Positions 17,776-26,653 of a stretch of DNA of 64,000 nucleotides are shown here, one piece after another (the stretch's first letter is position 1; the number at the start of each line of letters is the position of its first letter). The stretch spans positions 30,392-94,391 of the forward strand of contig SLBA01000016.1 in NCBI GenBank assembly GCA_007126575.1, written 5' to 3'. The notes under the pieces were generated by a model. That model did not search any database. It was given only the letters and a program-made list of their open reading frames with translations, and was not told the origin of the DNA. This DNA comes from Gemmatimonadota bacterium (GTDB taxonomy: Bacteria > Gemmatimonadota > Gemmatimonadetes > Longimicrobiales > Gaopeijiaceae). The translations under genes were made by a program, and so were the position numbers.

Positions 17776-19152
17776 ATGAAGACGCCCCCTGCCCTCGTCC
17801 ACCTCCCCATCATCCCATTCCTGATCCTCCTCACGCTGTCGGCCTGCGAGGAGGCCCCCGACACCATGCCGGGCGAGGCCGTTACCGAGCCGGCCGCCCC
17901 GTCGGAACAGGAACAGGCCTCGCCGGAGATCGAGATGAGCTACATCGAAGAGATGGAGAGGCTGGCAGCGGACCCCCGTATCGAAGCGGCCTTCGGCATC
18001 ATCGAAGAGCTGGAGCCCCGCACTATGGAGGACCTGGTCACGATCACCGAGATCCCGGCTCCGCCCTTCATGGAAGACGAGCGTGCCGACGCCTACGTGG
18101 AGATGCTGCGAGACGCGGGTCTCGAGGATGTGTCGCGCGACGAGGAGGGCAATATCATAGGGATTCGCCCGGGGACCGTCTCGGATGGGGTGATCGTGGT
18201 CTCGGCACACCTGGACACCGTCTTTCCCGAAGGCACCGATGTGACCGTGGAGTTTCGCGGAGATACCCTCTTCGCCCCCGGCGTCGGCGACGACTCCCGT
18301 GGACTCGCCATGCTCCTGACCGTCGTCCGAGCGATGGAACAGGCCGGGGTCGAGACCGAGCAGGACGTGTGGTTCGTGGGCACGGTGGGAGAGGAGGGGC
18401 TCGGCGACCTTCGCGGGGTAAAGCACCTCTTCCGCGAGGGTGGACCCTCGATTGACGCCTTCCTCTCGGTCGACGGTCCGGGCGACGACCGGGTCATAAA
18501 CCAGGCGCTCGGGTCCCTGCGGTACCGGGTCACCTTCTCGGGCCCCGGAGGCCATTCCTGGGGTGATTTCGGGATGGTCAATCCCGCGCACGCCCAGGGA
18601 CTCGCCATCCAACTCTTCACCGATCGCGCCCGCGAGTTCGTCGCCTCGGGCCCGCGCACGAGCTACAACGTCGGGCGTCAGGGTGGAGGCACCTCGGTCA
18701 ACTCGGTTCCGGTCGATGTCTGGATGGAGGTCGACATGCGCTCGATCGACCCCGACCGCCTCCAGGGCATCGGGGAGTTGTTCCGGGAGACGATGCACGA
18801 GTCGCTCGATCGGTACAACGCACGGCATGACGAGGGCCCGCACCTGACGGTCGAGCTGGACCGCGTCGGGGACCGACCCAGCGGAGAGATCCCTCCGAAC
18901 GAGCCCCTGATCCAGCGCGCCATGGCCGCCGCCGCATGGTTCGGGGGCGAGCCGAGCCTCGAGCGCTCCTCGACCGATTCGAACGTGCCGATCTCGCTCG
19001 GCATCCCGGCGGCGACGGTCGGACGAGGGGGTGCGGGCGGGGGCGCGCACTCGCTCGACGAATGGTGGCTGAACGAGGACGGGCACATCGCGATCCAGCG
19101 CACCCTTCTCCTGGTCGTGGCCGAGGCCGGACTCGCCCCGGAGTCCGACTGA
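17776..19152 (+). CDS. M20-family peptidase lipoprotein
   Basis: Predicted zinc aminoacylase or dipeptidase of 458 residues tethered by lipid: the signal peptide ends in a lipobox (LTLSAC, Cys about residue 20). A Glu/Pro-rich linker follows. The two-metal catalytic domain shows SAHLDTVF (His and Asp), GVGDDSRG (bridging Asp), GTVGEEGLGD (general base Glu and ligand Glu) and a late His in GAHSLDEW. The dimerisation lid domain carries SGPGGHSWG. This matches the peptidase T/CPG2-like branch. The gene stands alone and ends 3 bp from the convergent membrane-protein gene. The substrate is unknown; peptide or acyl-amino-acid scavenging at the cell surface is likely. Confidence 0.88.
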   Translation: MKTPPALVHLPIIPFLILLTLSACEEAPDTMPGEAVTEPAAPSEQEQASPEIEMSYIEEMERLAADPRIEAAFGIIEELEPRTMEDLVTITEIPAPPFMEDERADAYVEMLRDAGLEDVSRDEEGNIIGIRPGTVSDGVIVVSAHLDTVFPEGTDVTVEFRGDTLFAPGVGDDSRGLAMLLTVVRAMEQAGVETEQDVWFVGTVGEEGLGDLRGVKHLFREGGPSIDAFLSVDGPGDDRVINQALGSLRYRVTFSGPGGHSWGDFGMVNPAHAQGLAIQLFTDRAREFVASGPRTSYNVGRQGGGTSVNSVPVDVWMEVDMRSIDPDRLQGIGELFRETMHESLDRYNARHDEGPHLTVELDRVGDRPSGEIPPNEPLIQRAMAAAAWFGGEPSLERSSTDSNVPISLGIPAATVGRGGAGGGAHSLDEWWLNEDGHIAIQRTLLLVVAEAGLAPESD

Positions 19153-19155
19153 CCC

Positions 19156-19668
19156 TCAGCGCCTCGAGTCGAGGAGCCAGCGGGGCTCTCCTGCGGGAGC
19201 GCTGCGAGCCTCGGCGAGGGTGGGCGGGGTACAGCCCGCCCCGTCGTAGAGGTCGATCAGCGCCCCGAGACCCCGGGCGATCTCGTCGGCCGCAGGGTCC
19301 TCGCCGGCCCGCTTCTCGACCTCGGACAGGAAGCGCTCCAGATACCACTCCACCCGATTCGGGTAGGGCAGAACCCGGTCGGCGACCCAGCGAAGCGCGA
19401 AGGCAGCGGCCAGCAGGATCGGTGACATCCACCACCATTCGAAGAGGAGAATCAGCGCACCCAGGAAGGGCAGGAGCCAGAGATCGGCGTTGAGCAGGGC
19501 GTACCACCCACCCATCACCAGCCGGCTGGCGCGGCGCGCCACCCCTTCCGACCCCGGCGGAGCGAGTGTCCGGACCGCCCAGACCCCCGCCGCATCCACC
19601 CTTCGGCCCAGAGGCACCGCCACCGCGTAGATCACGGCCAGGGTCCAGGCCACGCCGAGCGCCATCAT
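19156..19668 (-). CDS. Hypothetical membrane protein
   Basis: I do not recognise the family. The 170 residues contain an N-terminal hydrophobic helix (about 2-20), a second hydrophobic region rich in Trp (about 52-95, including WLLPFLGALILLFEWWWMSP), then a soluble C-terminal part (about 96-170) with charged helices. Two ATG codons lie in tandem at the start. A promoter candidate is found about 90 bp upstream. The gene is separated from the convergent peptidase gene by 3 bp and is divergent from the metzincin gene. Confidence 0.65.
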   Translation of the reverse strand: MMALGVAWTLAVIYAVAVPLGRRVDAAGVWAVRTLAPPGSEGVARRASRLVMGGWYALLNADLWLLPFLGALILLFEWWWMSPILLAAAFALRWVADRVLPYPNRVEWYLERFLSEVEKRAGEDPAADEIARGLGALIDLYDGAGCTPPTLAEARSAPAGEPRWLLDSRR

Positions 19669-19755
19669 GGGGTCGGCCTCCGGGCGAGAGGGGTCAGGGC
19701 TGCGTCAGGCCGTCGCATCGTGGTCCGGATTCGGGTGGGAGTCGGTCGGCACCGC

Positions 19756-19784
19756 AATGTACAGGACGCTCGCGGTTCCGTCAG
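19756..19784 (-). promoter_or_regulatory. Putative promoter for the hypothetical membrane protein gene
   Basis: Minus-strand CTGACG (19779-19784), a 17-bp spacer and TACATT (19756-19761) followed by GCGG. Both boxes resemble those of the yebC promoter candidate (GTGACG and TATATTGCG). It lies in the 220-bp divergent gap shared with the metzincin gene; I found no equally good plus-strand promoter in that gap. Confidence 0.38.
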
Positions 19785-19888
19785 CAGGAGGCTCCCGATC
19801 TTCCGGGAGAAGCAGGGGTATCAACGGGCGGATCCGGGAGGCCCGCCTCCCCCCTGCGCCTGCGGCCCGAAGACACGAGGTGACCCCG

Positions 19889-20806
19889 ATGTACCTTCCG
19901 ATTCTGCTTGCGATCTGGAGCACCCTCCCCGCTCCGGCGTGCGACCCCCCCATCACGTGGCAGGTCGACCAGGTCGACGAGCGCTTCGGAATGACGATCG
20001 AGGAGGCGCGGTCGTGGGTCACCGAGGCCGCCCGCCTCTGGGAGACCGCCGCCGGACGCCCCCTCTTCGAGCACGACCCCGAGGACGGATTTCCCATCAC
20101 CTTCGTCTGGGATTCACGGCACCAGGTCATGCAGGACCGGATCGCCCGAGAAGACCGGCTGGCCGAACAGGGCGCCGGGATCCAGGACCGCCGGAGCGCC
20201 CTTGACGAGGCCCGCGAGGCACTCCGACTCGAGCGCGCCCTCTACGACGAGCGGCTCGCAGCGCTCGAAGGGCGACAGGCCGAGCACCGGCGCGCCATCG
20301 AGTACTGGGAGAGCCGCGGAGGACCTCCCCCGGCCGAGGCCCGCGAACTCGACCGGGTACGCGAGGAGCTCGAGCGCGAGCGGATGCGGCTGCAGGAGAA
20401 GGCCGAGGGGATCAACGTGCTCGTCGCCCGCGTCAACGAGGACACCGAGGCACTGAACGAGGCGATCTCGGGGTACAACGCCGCGCAGTCGCGCCTCCGG
20501 GGCGGAGCCGACGACGGGATGCTCACCGGCTTCTACCGCGAGTCCTCGCGCGCGCTGGGCTCCTGGGTCCTCTCGGTGAGCCGCGAGATCGAGATCTACC
20601 AGTTCGACGATCCCGACCACCTGATCCGTGCGATCGCCCACGAGCTCGGGCACGCGCTCGGGCTCGGCTACACCTCGAACCCGAGCGCGATCATGTACGA
20701 GCACGCTCGATCTGCCCGCGCCGGACAGCGGGGGCTGGGAGGCGCCCAGCTCCACCCCGCCGACGTCGAACTGGTCAGGAGCCGCTGCCCCCTCCCATCG
20801 CCCTGA
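19889..20806 (+). CDS. Metzincin-like protease with coiled-coil insert, altered zinc site
   Basis: 305-residue protein, probably exported (weak N-terminal hydrophobic segment, residues 2-18). A matrixin-like zinc site lies at residues 251-261 (HELGHALGLGY) with a Met-turn at SAIMY (Met269). His251, Glu252 and His255 are intact, but the third ligand position, normally His, is Tyr261. Between an N-terminal beta segment and the zinc site runs a long charged helical stretch (about 80-205) with heptad-like Glu/Arg/Leu spacing, probably a coiled coil. Such an insert within a metzincin is unusual. The ATG is preceded by GAGG. Its last 32 bases overlap the end of the convergent M14 gene. Confidence 0.7.
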   Translation: MYLPILLAIWSTLPAPACDPPITWQVDQVDERFGMTIEEARSWVTEAARLWETAAGRPLFEHDPEDGFPITFVWDSRHQVMQDRIAREDRLAEQGAGIQDRRSALDEAREALRLERALYDERLAALEGRQAEHRRAIEYWESRGGPPPAEARELDRVREELERERMRLQEKAEGINVLVARVNEDTEALNEAISGYNAAQSRLRGGADDGMLTGFYRESSRALGSWVLSVSREIEIYQFDDPDHLIRAIAHELGHALGLGYTSNPSAIMYEHARSARAGQRGLGGAQLHPADVELVRSRCPLPSP

Positions 20807-23141
20807 GCAGAAGCGGCCAGGTCGCCGAGGACTGCCCCCTGTAATCTGGCTGAAAGCCAAAGAGGATCAGCTCGCCCTCGCCGATCTCGACGCGGAGCAT
20901 GGCGGCCCCTTCGGCCACGAACTCCGGCCCCATGAGCCACCCCGACAGAAGCGGGTCACCCGAACCGTAGCGGGCCAGGACCTCGACCCTCGGGTCGTCG
21001 ACAGTAAAGGCGCGCGAGCCACCGCCCCCGCCCCCACCCTGGAACCAGGCGATCGACTCCTCCTCGAGCCCGGCCACGAAGGGGTGCGCCTCGAGCTCCA
21101 GCCGCACGATCGAGCCCGGAACGTAGAAGCTCTGCGAGCTCTCGCCCTGCCCGCTTCGGCCGACCTCGACCTCGAAGAGATCGATGAACAGGTCGGCCGC
21201 GGATTCCACCGCGACGACGCGCCCCCCGTCTTCGACGAAGGCCCTGAGGTGGTCGAGCCCCTCCTCACCGATCCCGCCGGCGTACGGCTCGGCGATCTGG
21301 TTCGGCGAGATCCCGTTGACGATCGAGCCCGCTCCCCGCGACTGGAAGAGCACGACGTCGACTCGCTCCCGAAAGCTTCCGTCCCGCATGTGGACCTGCA
21401 TGAGGGTGTCGTAGTCAAGCTGATGCTGGTCCAGGACCCACCGGGTCCATCCCGAGGGCTGGGACTCGCCCCACCCCTTGAAGACGCCCACGCGGGGCGC
21501 CTCGGGCCCGGTGAGCTCCGCCGGAAGAGGGTACTCGATCCGATCGGGAACCGGAATCACCTCCGACAGCTCGGCGTCGAAGGCGTCCTCGATCGCGGTG
21601 ACCTCGACTCCCATCAGGAGGGGAAGGGTGTGCGCGGTCACATCGTAGGGCACCTGGGGAGGCCCTCCGGGATACTGCCGCAGGTCCGGGTACTCCTGCC
21701 GCTCCAGGAGCGCCTGCGCGAACGAGGCGAAGGGCTGATCCATCGGGATCACGTAGCTTCCCGCCGGCCAGCTGCGACCCTGCGCGGTGAAGGGCGCGGT
21801 GGCCTCGTGCACCTCGACATCCCCCACCCGCAGGATCCGGATCATGTCGGTCATCCGCACGGGATCGGCCTGCTCGGGGGGGATCACCCAGGCCGCCGGC
21901 CACCGGTCCCAGCGCTCCACCGCGCGCTCCTGGATCCCGTGGAAGTTGCGCACCCAGTACTCGCGGTTGCGGGCCGCGTGCCGGAGCACGGCCATCGAGG
22001 CGGACTCCATGTACTCGACGATGTCGCCGATCCCCCACTCGCCCCCGGGCCAGGGCGCCGGGTGGTTCCAGTTGGAGGTGTGCGGGTCGGCGCCCCGGCG
22101 GGCGCTGAGGTCCTCGGGGGACAGGTCCACCGGCGCGGCCCAGTCGGCACGGGCGACCTCGACCAGGATCCGCGCGCCCCCGTGGTGGTGCTGATACGCG
22201 CGGGCGGGGGTGAAGGCGTCGAAGATCGAGTAGGTGCCGACGCCCGTCTTCCCCTCGGCCAGCAGTTCGGCCGCCACGTAGGAGCCAAGCTGATTGACCG
22301 CTCCGATCAGCGAGGGGTCGATGTTGGGCTCCCACGGATCCTGGTACGGCGGCACCCATATCCGGAGGTTGTCGGCCCAGAGCTGATGATGATCCTGCAC
22401 GATGTGCGGACGCCAGGCATTGTGCGCGTGCCGGACGGTCAGCTCGGTCTCGACCTGCCGGATCGCGTACCAGTCCCGGTTGTTGTCGTGCCCGACGTAC
22501 CAGTGATACAGCCAGGGGAGTGGGGCGCTCTGGAATTCGGTGTCCTTCCACTCGTTCCACCAGTCGGCCACGTACTGGGTGCCGTCGGGATTCAGCGAGG
22601 GCACGCTGAGCAGCACCACCTTCTCGAGGATCTCGAGCACCTCGGGGTCATCCGAGGTCGCCAGGCGGTAGAGGAGCGAGGGGGGCATCTGGCCCGACCC
22701 GACCTCGAAGGAGTGGATGTGGTTCGTGATCAGCACCACCGCCTTTCCGTCGCGGAGGAGTTCGTCGCGGTGGGCATCGTCTCGAATCCGACGTGGATCG
22801 GCGAGCGTCTGGTTGATCTCGCGGAGCTCCTCCTTGCGCTCGAGGTTCCCGGGGGCCGAGACCGTGAGCATCACGAAGTGCCGGTCGCGCGTGGTCATCC
22901 CGAGGGTGTCGATCTGGATCCGGGGGCTCGCGGCCGCCAGCCGATCGTAGTAGGCGAGAAGGCTCTCCCAGTCCGCCAGCTCCCGGTCGGTGCCCATCTC
23001 GAACCCGAAGTGCTCGAGCGGGCTGGGGACCTGGGCCTCGAGCGAGGTCGAGACCAGGAGGAGGGCGAGAAGGGGGGTCAGTACCGCCGCGAACGAGATC
23101 GAGGGGCGCGCGAAGGGGACGGGACGTGTGGGTCGAGACAT
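20775..23141 (-). CDS. Secreted M14-family zinc carboxypeptidase
   Basis: 788-residue exported peptidase; signal peptide about 1-37 ending SLEAQ. The catalytic domain has the M14 zinc pair in TNHIHSFEVGSGQ (HxxE), VPSLNPDGTQY, a GHDNNRDWYA segment and a downstream His cluster (VQDHHQLW). The second half (about 480-788) includes RVGVFKGWGE, VDVVLFQSRGAG and GGRVVAVESAADLF. It resembles the class I glutamine-amidotransferase-like fold often attached to large M14 proteins, without a visible catalytic Cys. The C-terminus contains an eight-glycine run. Likely a periplasmic or surface protein-degrading enzyme. The next gene upstream is a rhomboid, 65 bp away. Confidence 0.85.
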   Translation of the reverse strand: MSRPTRPVPFARPSISFAAVLTPLLALLLVSTSLEAQVPSPLEHFGFEMGTDRELADWESLLAYYDRLAAASPRIQIDTLGMTTRDRHFVMLTVSAPGNLERKEELREINQTLADPRRIRDDAHRDELLRDGKAVVLITNHIHSFEVGSGQMPPSLLYRLATSDDPEVLEILEKVVLLSVPSLNPDGTQYVADWWNEWKDTEFQSAPLPWLYHWYVGHDNNRDWYAIRQVETELTVRHAHNAWRPHIVQDHHQLWADNLRIWVPPYQDPWEPNIDPSLIGAVNQLGSYVAAELLAEGKTGVGTYSIFDAFTPARAYQHHHGGARILVEVARADWAAPVDLSPEDLSARRGADPHTSNWNHPAPWPGGEWGIGDIVEYMESASMAVLRHAARNREYWVRNFHGIQERAVERWDRWPAAWVIPPEQADPVRMTDMIRILRVGDVEVHEATAPFTAQGRSWPAGSYVIPMDQPFASFAQALLERQEYPDLRQYPGGPPQVPYDVTAHTLPLLMGVEVTAIEDAFDAELSEVIPVPDRIEYPLPAELTGPEAPRVGVFKGWGESQPSGWTRWVLDQHQLDYDTLMQVHMRDGSFRERVDVVLFQSRGAGSIVNGISPNQIAEPYAGGIGEEGLDHLRAFVEDGGRVVAVESAADLFIDLFEVEVGRSGQGESSQSFYVPGSIVRLELEAHPFVAGLEEESIAWFQGGGGGGGSRAFTVDDPRVEVLARYGSGDPLLSGWLMGPEFVAEGAAMLRVEIGEGELILFGFQPDYRGQSSATWPLLLRAMGGGSGS

Positions 23142-23206
23142 GGCGTTCCGGAGACGTCGGGGGATGGTGTGGGGTGGATGCGCCCATGGTAACGCCCCAC
23201 CGTCCG

Positions 23207-24094
23207 TCAGTCCATCTGCCGACGCCTCGAAACCTCGTCCAGGACCTTCCGTTCCTCGGAGGTAAGCGAGCTGATCCCCGAGGCCGAAATCTTGTCGAGG
23301 ATGCGGTCCACCTCGTCGAGGAGCTCCTTTTCGGGGCGATCCTCGCGACCCTCCCGACCCCCGGCACGCATGAGTCGCCGGTGGATCGGCTCCCGCTTGC
23401 GTGCGTCGGTCTCGGTCGCGCCGGAGTCCTTGCGCGGAACGATCGCCACCTGCTGGCCGAATCCCGACGACCCCGCGAACCGGTTGCTCGTCCCCCCGGG
23501 GGGTGCGAAGCGGAGATAGAGGAAGGCCGCGGCCAGCCCTCCCAGGTGCGCGAAGTGGGCGATGTTGTCCTGCGGACCGCCGAAGCTCGAGATGAAGGCC
23601 ATCACGAAGAGGAAGGCGACGAGCCACTTGGCCTTCACGGGGAAGATCCCGAACACGTAGATCGGGGCATTCGGCCAGTTCCAGGCGAAGGCCAGCATCA
23701 GCCCGTAGACGGCTGCCGAGGCGCCGATAATCGAGGCGGAGTGTGCGAAGATGAAGCTGAGCAGCGCCCCGCCGATCCCGCAGGCGACGTAGAACTTAAG
23801 GAAATCCGCCGATCCCCACTTCTGCTCGAGCGGTGCCCCGAAAAAGAAGAGAATCAGCATGTTCAACGCCACGTGCAGGAAGTTGCCGTGGATGAACATG
23901 TAGGTGATGATGCCCCAGGGGCGCGTCAGCGCTTCGGCCGGGGTGAATCCGAACCAGTGGTAGAAAAAGTTCGGGCTCGTGACGGTCCCCACCAGGAAGA
24001 TCACCGCATTGGCAATGATCAGCCGTTTCACCCAGGGAGTCAGGGTGAATCCGAAGCCGAAGCCCGAGGAAGCGGTGGTGGATCCGAACGACAT
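23207..24094 (-). CDS. Rhomboid-family intramembrane serine protease
   Basis: 295 residues: an N-terminal six-helix rhomboid core (about 20-200) and a hydrophilic C-terminal tail (about 200-295). The catalytic Ser126 lies in GASAAVYG and the partner His183 in AHFAHLGG; the stabilising HVALNM motif (His74, Asn78) is present. Cleaves membrane-spanning substrates within the lipid bilayer. The tail ends in a charged helix (SSLTSEERKVLDEVSRRR) with the look of the short C-terminal element common in bacterial rhomboids of this group. Flanked by the M14 gene and ddl on the same strand. Confidence 0.9.
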   Translation of the reverse strand: MSFGSTTASSGFGFGFTLTPWVKRLIIANAVIFLVGTVTSPNFFYHWFGFTPAEALTRPWGIITYMFIHGNFLHVALNMLILFFFGAPLEQKWGSADFLKFYVACGIGGALLSFIFAHSASIIGASAAVYGLMLAFAWNWPNAPIYVFGIFPVKAKWLVAFLFVMAFISSFGGPQDNIAHFAHLGGLAAAFLYLRFAPPGGTSNRFAGSSGFGQQVAIVPRKDSGATETDARKREPIHRRLMRAGGREGREDRPEKELLDEVDRILDKISASGISSLTSEERKVLDEVSRRRQMD

Positions 24095-24157
24095 GGTGCG
24101 GGGGCCGAAGTCTGGAGGGGCGGAGGAGGAGCAGAGTAGCCCTCCTCTGCCGTGGAT

Positions 24158-25207
24158 TCAACCCGCCGAATCTTCGGGGGTTCCGATCCGGGCCGCCTCG
24201 ATCCGGGCGAGGGCGGTGCGGGCAATCCGATCGCACAGGTGCGGAAAGGGGATCCCGGCGGCGCGGGCCGCCCGCGGCAGGAGCGAATTCGCCGTCATCC
24301 CCGGCAGGGCGTTCGCCTCGAGGCACCACAGCTCCCCGGCTTCATCCAGGATGAAATCCACCCGTGAGAAATCGCGCAGGAAGAGGGCCTCGTGGACCTG
24401 CAGCGCCCGCTCCCGGGCCCGCTCGGCGACCGCGTTGGGGATGTGAGCCGGGAAGACCTCGCGGGCGAGGCCCGGCTGATACTTGCACTCGTAATCGAAG
24501 ATCTCGTGCTCGGGAATGATCTCGCCGACGGGCAGGGCGTCGCCGCCCACGACCCCGACCGTGAGCTCCCGTCCGGGGATGTAGGCCTCGTAGAGCACCC
24601 GGTCCTCATAGCGCAGCGCCAGCTCCACGGCCTCCTCGATGGCGTCCCGCTCCTTGACCAGCGAAAGCCCGAGGGTGGACCCCCCCGATGGCGGTTTCAC
24701 GATAAGGGGAAGCCCCAGCCGCTCCACGACCTCGTCGGGGGTGGCGGGGTGCGGGAGCCAGTCGGGGGTGGGGATCCCCGCGTCCCGAAAGAGCCGCTTG
24801 GAGACCTCCTTGTCCATCGAGAGGGTGCATCCGAGCCGACCGCTCCCCGCGTAGGGGAGCCCGGTCAGGTCGAGGAGCGCCTGCAGGGTGCCATCTTCGC
24901 CGGTCCCCCCGTGCAGGATCGGGAGCACGACATCGACCCCCTCCATCTCGGGGACGCGGGTGAGCGCCGTGATGTCTCCGGATTCGAGGAGGTCCACCGA
25001 ACCCGGCGGCGGCGGGGCGATCCCCACCCCCGCCGCGACGAGCCGGGCCTGATCCTCGCGCGAGAGGACCCCCCGGGCCGTGTCGAAGGCCACCACCTCG
25101 TGTCCGCCCTCGCGAAGCGCCTTCGCGACCTGCGCGCCCGAAGCGAGCGAGACGTCCCGCTCCCCCGACGTGCCCCCCATGAGGACCGCGATGCGAAGAC
25201 GGCTCAT
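24158..25207 (-). CDS. ddl: D-alanine--D-alanine ligase
   Basis: ATP-grasp enzyme making D-Ala-D-Ala for peptidoglycan. The 349 residues begin MSRLRIAVLMGGTSGERDVSL and contain LHGGTGEDGTLQALLD, the Gly-rich ATP loop KPPSGGSTLGLSLV, EAYIPGRELTVGVVG, and the metal-binding end RVDFILDEAGELWCLEANALPGMT. All residues expected for D-Ala specificity blocks are present. The ATG overlaps the stop of the upstream synthase gene by four bases. It is last in the operon mutS - lipoprotein - synthase - ddl. Confidence 0.95.
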   Translation of the reverse strand: MSRLRIAVLMGGTSGERDVSLASGAQVAKALREGGHEVVAFDTARGVLSREDQARLVAAGVGIAPPPPGSVDLLESGDITALTRVPEMEGVDVVLPILHGGTGEDGTLQALLDLTGLPYAGSGRLGCTLSMDKEVSKRLFRDAGIPTPDWLPHPATPDEVVERLGLPLIVKPPSGGSTLGLSLVKERDAIEEAVELALRYEDRVLYEAYIPGRELTVGVVGGDALPVGEIIPEHEIFDYECKYQPGLAREVFPAHIPNAVAERARERALQVHEALFLRDFSRVDFILDEAGELWCLEANALPGMTANSLLPRAARAAGIPFPHLCDRIARTALARIEAARIGTPEDSAG

Positions 25208-26250
25208 GGCCCCCGGACTCCGACGCTCTCTACCGGGTGCCCGTGCTCGGTCATCCACTCGTCGTTGTAGAGTTTGGTCAGATAGTGCTCGCCCCAGTCG
25301 CAGAGCACCGCGACGACGAACCCGTCGGGATCATCGATCTCGCGGGCGCGCTCGAGGGCGGCATGAACGATGAGCCCCGCGGAGCCCCCCACGAAGAGCC
25401 CCTCCTCGCGGGTGAGCCGGCGGGCCATCGCGAAGGCGGAGCGGTCATCGACGCTGACGTAGTCGTCGACCACCTCCAGGTCCAGGGTGCCGGGGATCTT
25501 GTCGTTGCCGAGCCCCTCGACCTGGTAGACCTCGCCCTCGGGCATCTGGCCGGTGTGGAAGAAGGAGGCGATCACCGAGCCCACCGGATCCACCCCCACG
25601 ATCTGCACCTCGGGGTTCCGCTCCTTCAGGAATCGGCCGGTCCCGGTAATGGTGCCTCCGGTCCCCGCTCCCGCGAAGAAGTGCGTGATCCGCCCCCGGC
25701 TCTGCTCCCAGAGCTCCGGCCCGGTGCTCTCGTAGTGGGCCTTCGGGTTCGCGGGATTGTAGAACTGGTCGGCCAGCACGGCCCCCGGTGTCTCGCGGGC
25801 GATCCGGGCCGCCCACTGCGTGTAGTGCCGCGGATCATCGTTCGGCACGTCGGTGGGAGTGATGATCACCTCGGCCCCGAAGGCGCGCAGCAGTCGCACC
25901 TTCTCGGTGCTCATCTTGTCGGGCATCGTGAAGATGCACCGATAGCCCCGCGAGGCGGCGGCCATCGCCAGCGCGAGTCCGGTGTTCCCGCTGGTGGCCT
26001 CGACCACGGTGCCTCCCGGCCCCAGCGAGCCCTCGGCCTCGGCGGCCTCGATGATCGCCTGGCCGATCCGGTCCTTCACCGACCCCCCCGGATTCATGAA
26101 CTCGCACTTTCCGTACACGGGGGTCCGGATCCCTTCGGCGACCCGATTGAGCCGCACCAGGGGGGTCCACCCCACGAGATCGAGGGCCGAGGCGACCGGG
26201 CGGCGAAGGCGATCGGGAGGGGTGATGTGGCGGGGCTCAGGAGTCGTCAT
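25204..26250 (-). CDS. PLP-dependent cysteine synthase / cystathionine beta-synthase
   Basis: Beta-replacement enzyme of the fold-type II PLP family, 348 residues. Lys59 in NPGGSVKDRIG binds PLP, TSGNTG holds the cofactor phosphate side, and GAGTGGTITGTG is the second phosphate loop. The segment YQVEGLGNDKIPGTLDL resembles cystathionine beta-synthases more than O-acetylserine sulfhydrylases, but no CBS regulatory domain is attached. Either reaction is possible: L-cysteine from O-acetylserine and sulfide, or cystathionine from serine and homocysteine. It overlaps the lipoprotein gene by 14 bases and ddl by four. Confidence 0.85.
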   Translation of the reverse strand: MTTPEPRHITPPDRLRRPVASALDLVGWTPLVRLNRVAEGIRTPVYGKCEFMNPGGSVKDRIGQAIIEAAEAEGSLGPGGTVVEATSGNTGLALAMAAASRGYRCIFTMPDKMSTEKVRLLRAFGAEVIITPTDVPNDDPRHYTQWAARIARETPGAVLADQFYNPANPKAHYESTGPELWEQSRGRITHFFAGAGTGGTITGTGRFLKERNPEVQIVGVDPVGSVIASFFHTGQMPEGEVYQVEGLGNDKIPGTLDLEVVDDYVSVDDRSAFAMARRLTREEGLFVGGSAGLIVHAALERAREIDDPDGFVVAVLCDWGEHYLTKLYNDEWMTEHGHPVESVGVRGP

Positions 26251-26653
26251 TCACTCGGGGTCGTTTCGAGAAGTGCACGGGCAGGGAGGCCCACATCCGG
26301 ATTCGTTTTCCATCCTTTCGTCCCGGCTGGAAGCGGAGCTCGCGCGCACCCGTCAGCGCAGCCGCGTCCAGCCCCTCGTGCCCCGACGACTCGAGGACCT
26401 CGACGGAGTCGACCACCCCCGTCTCGTTCACCCGGACCCGAAGGAGGGTCGTCCCCTCGGCGCCCTCGTCCCACAGCTCCACGGGGTAGGCGATCGGCTC
26501 TTCGCCGTAGAGGGGAGTCGGCTGTTCCAGCTCGCCCTCGCCCCCGCAACCGACCAGGAGCAGGAGCGTCAGGGTCGCGGCCAGCCGGCGCAGCGGTTCG
26601 GGCACCTCGCGGAGCACGGTGGACCATCGGTCCTGGGAGATCGTCGTCTTCAC
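26237..26653 (-). CDS. Lipoprotein with TonB-like C-terminal domain
   Basis: 138-residue protein from a GTG start that overlaps the mutS stop by four bases. A hydrophobic segment ends in a lipobox (LLLLVGC, Cys about 36), so it is expected to be lipid-anchored. The C-terminal domain (about 55-132) has the TonB_C pattern: TLLRVRVNETGVVDSVEVLESSG, then GLDAAALTGARELRFQPGRKDGKRI and a final beta strand. It lacks the Pro-rich spacer of classical TonB. Possible roles are an accessory energy transducer or a structural envelope protein; neither can be decided from sequence. Its placement after mutS is unusual. Confidence 0.75.
   Translation of the reverse strand: MKTTISQDRWSTVLREVPEPLRRLAATLTLLLLVGCGGEGELEQPTPLYGEEPIAYPVELWDEGAEGTTLLRVRVNETGVVDSVEVLESSGHEGLDAAALTGARELRFQPGRKDGKRIRMWASLPVHFSKRPRVNDDS

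Noticed and set aside
20628..23192. 854-codon plus-strand frame continuing past the metzincin gene
   Set aside because: It lies antisense to the well-supported M14 gene and in a different frame from the metzincin, with low-complexity sequence.
23160..23205. GTGGGG/CCCCAC inverted repeat between the M14 and rhomboid genes as a terminator
   Set aside because: Short stem, loop of about 20 bases and no T-tail; not distinguishable from background in this GC-rich sequence.
24120..24155. GAGGAG/CTCCTC inverted repeat between rhomboid and ddl as a terminator
   Set aside because: The stem is only six bases with a long loop and no T-run; purine-rich strings of this kind are common here.
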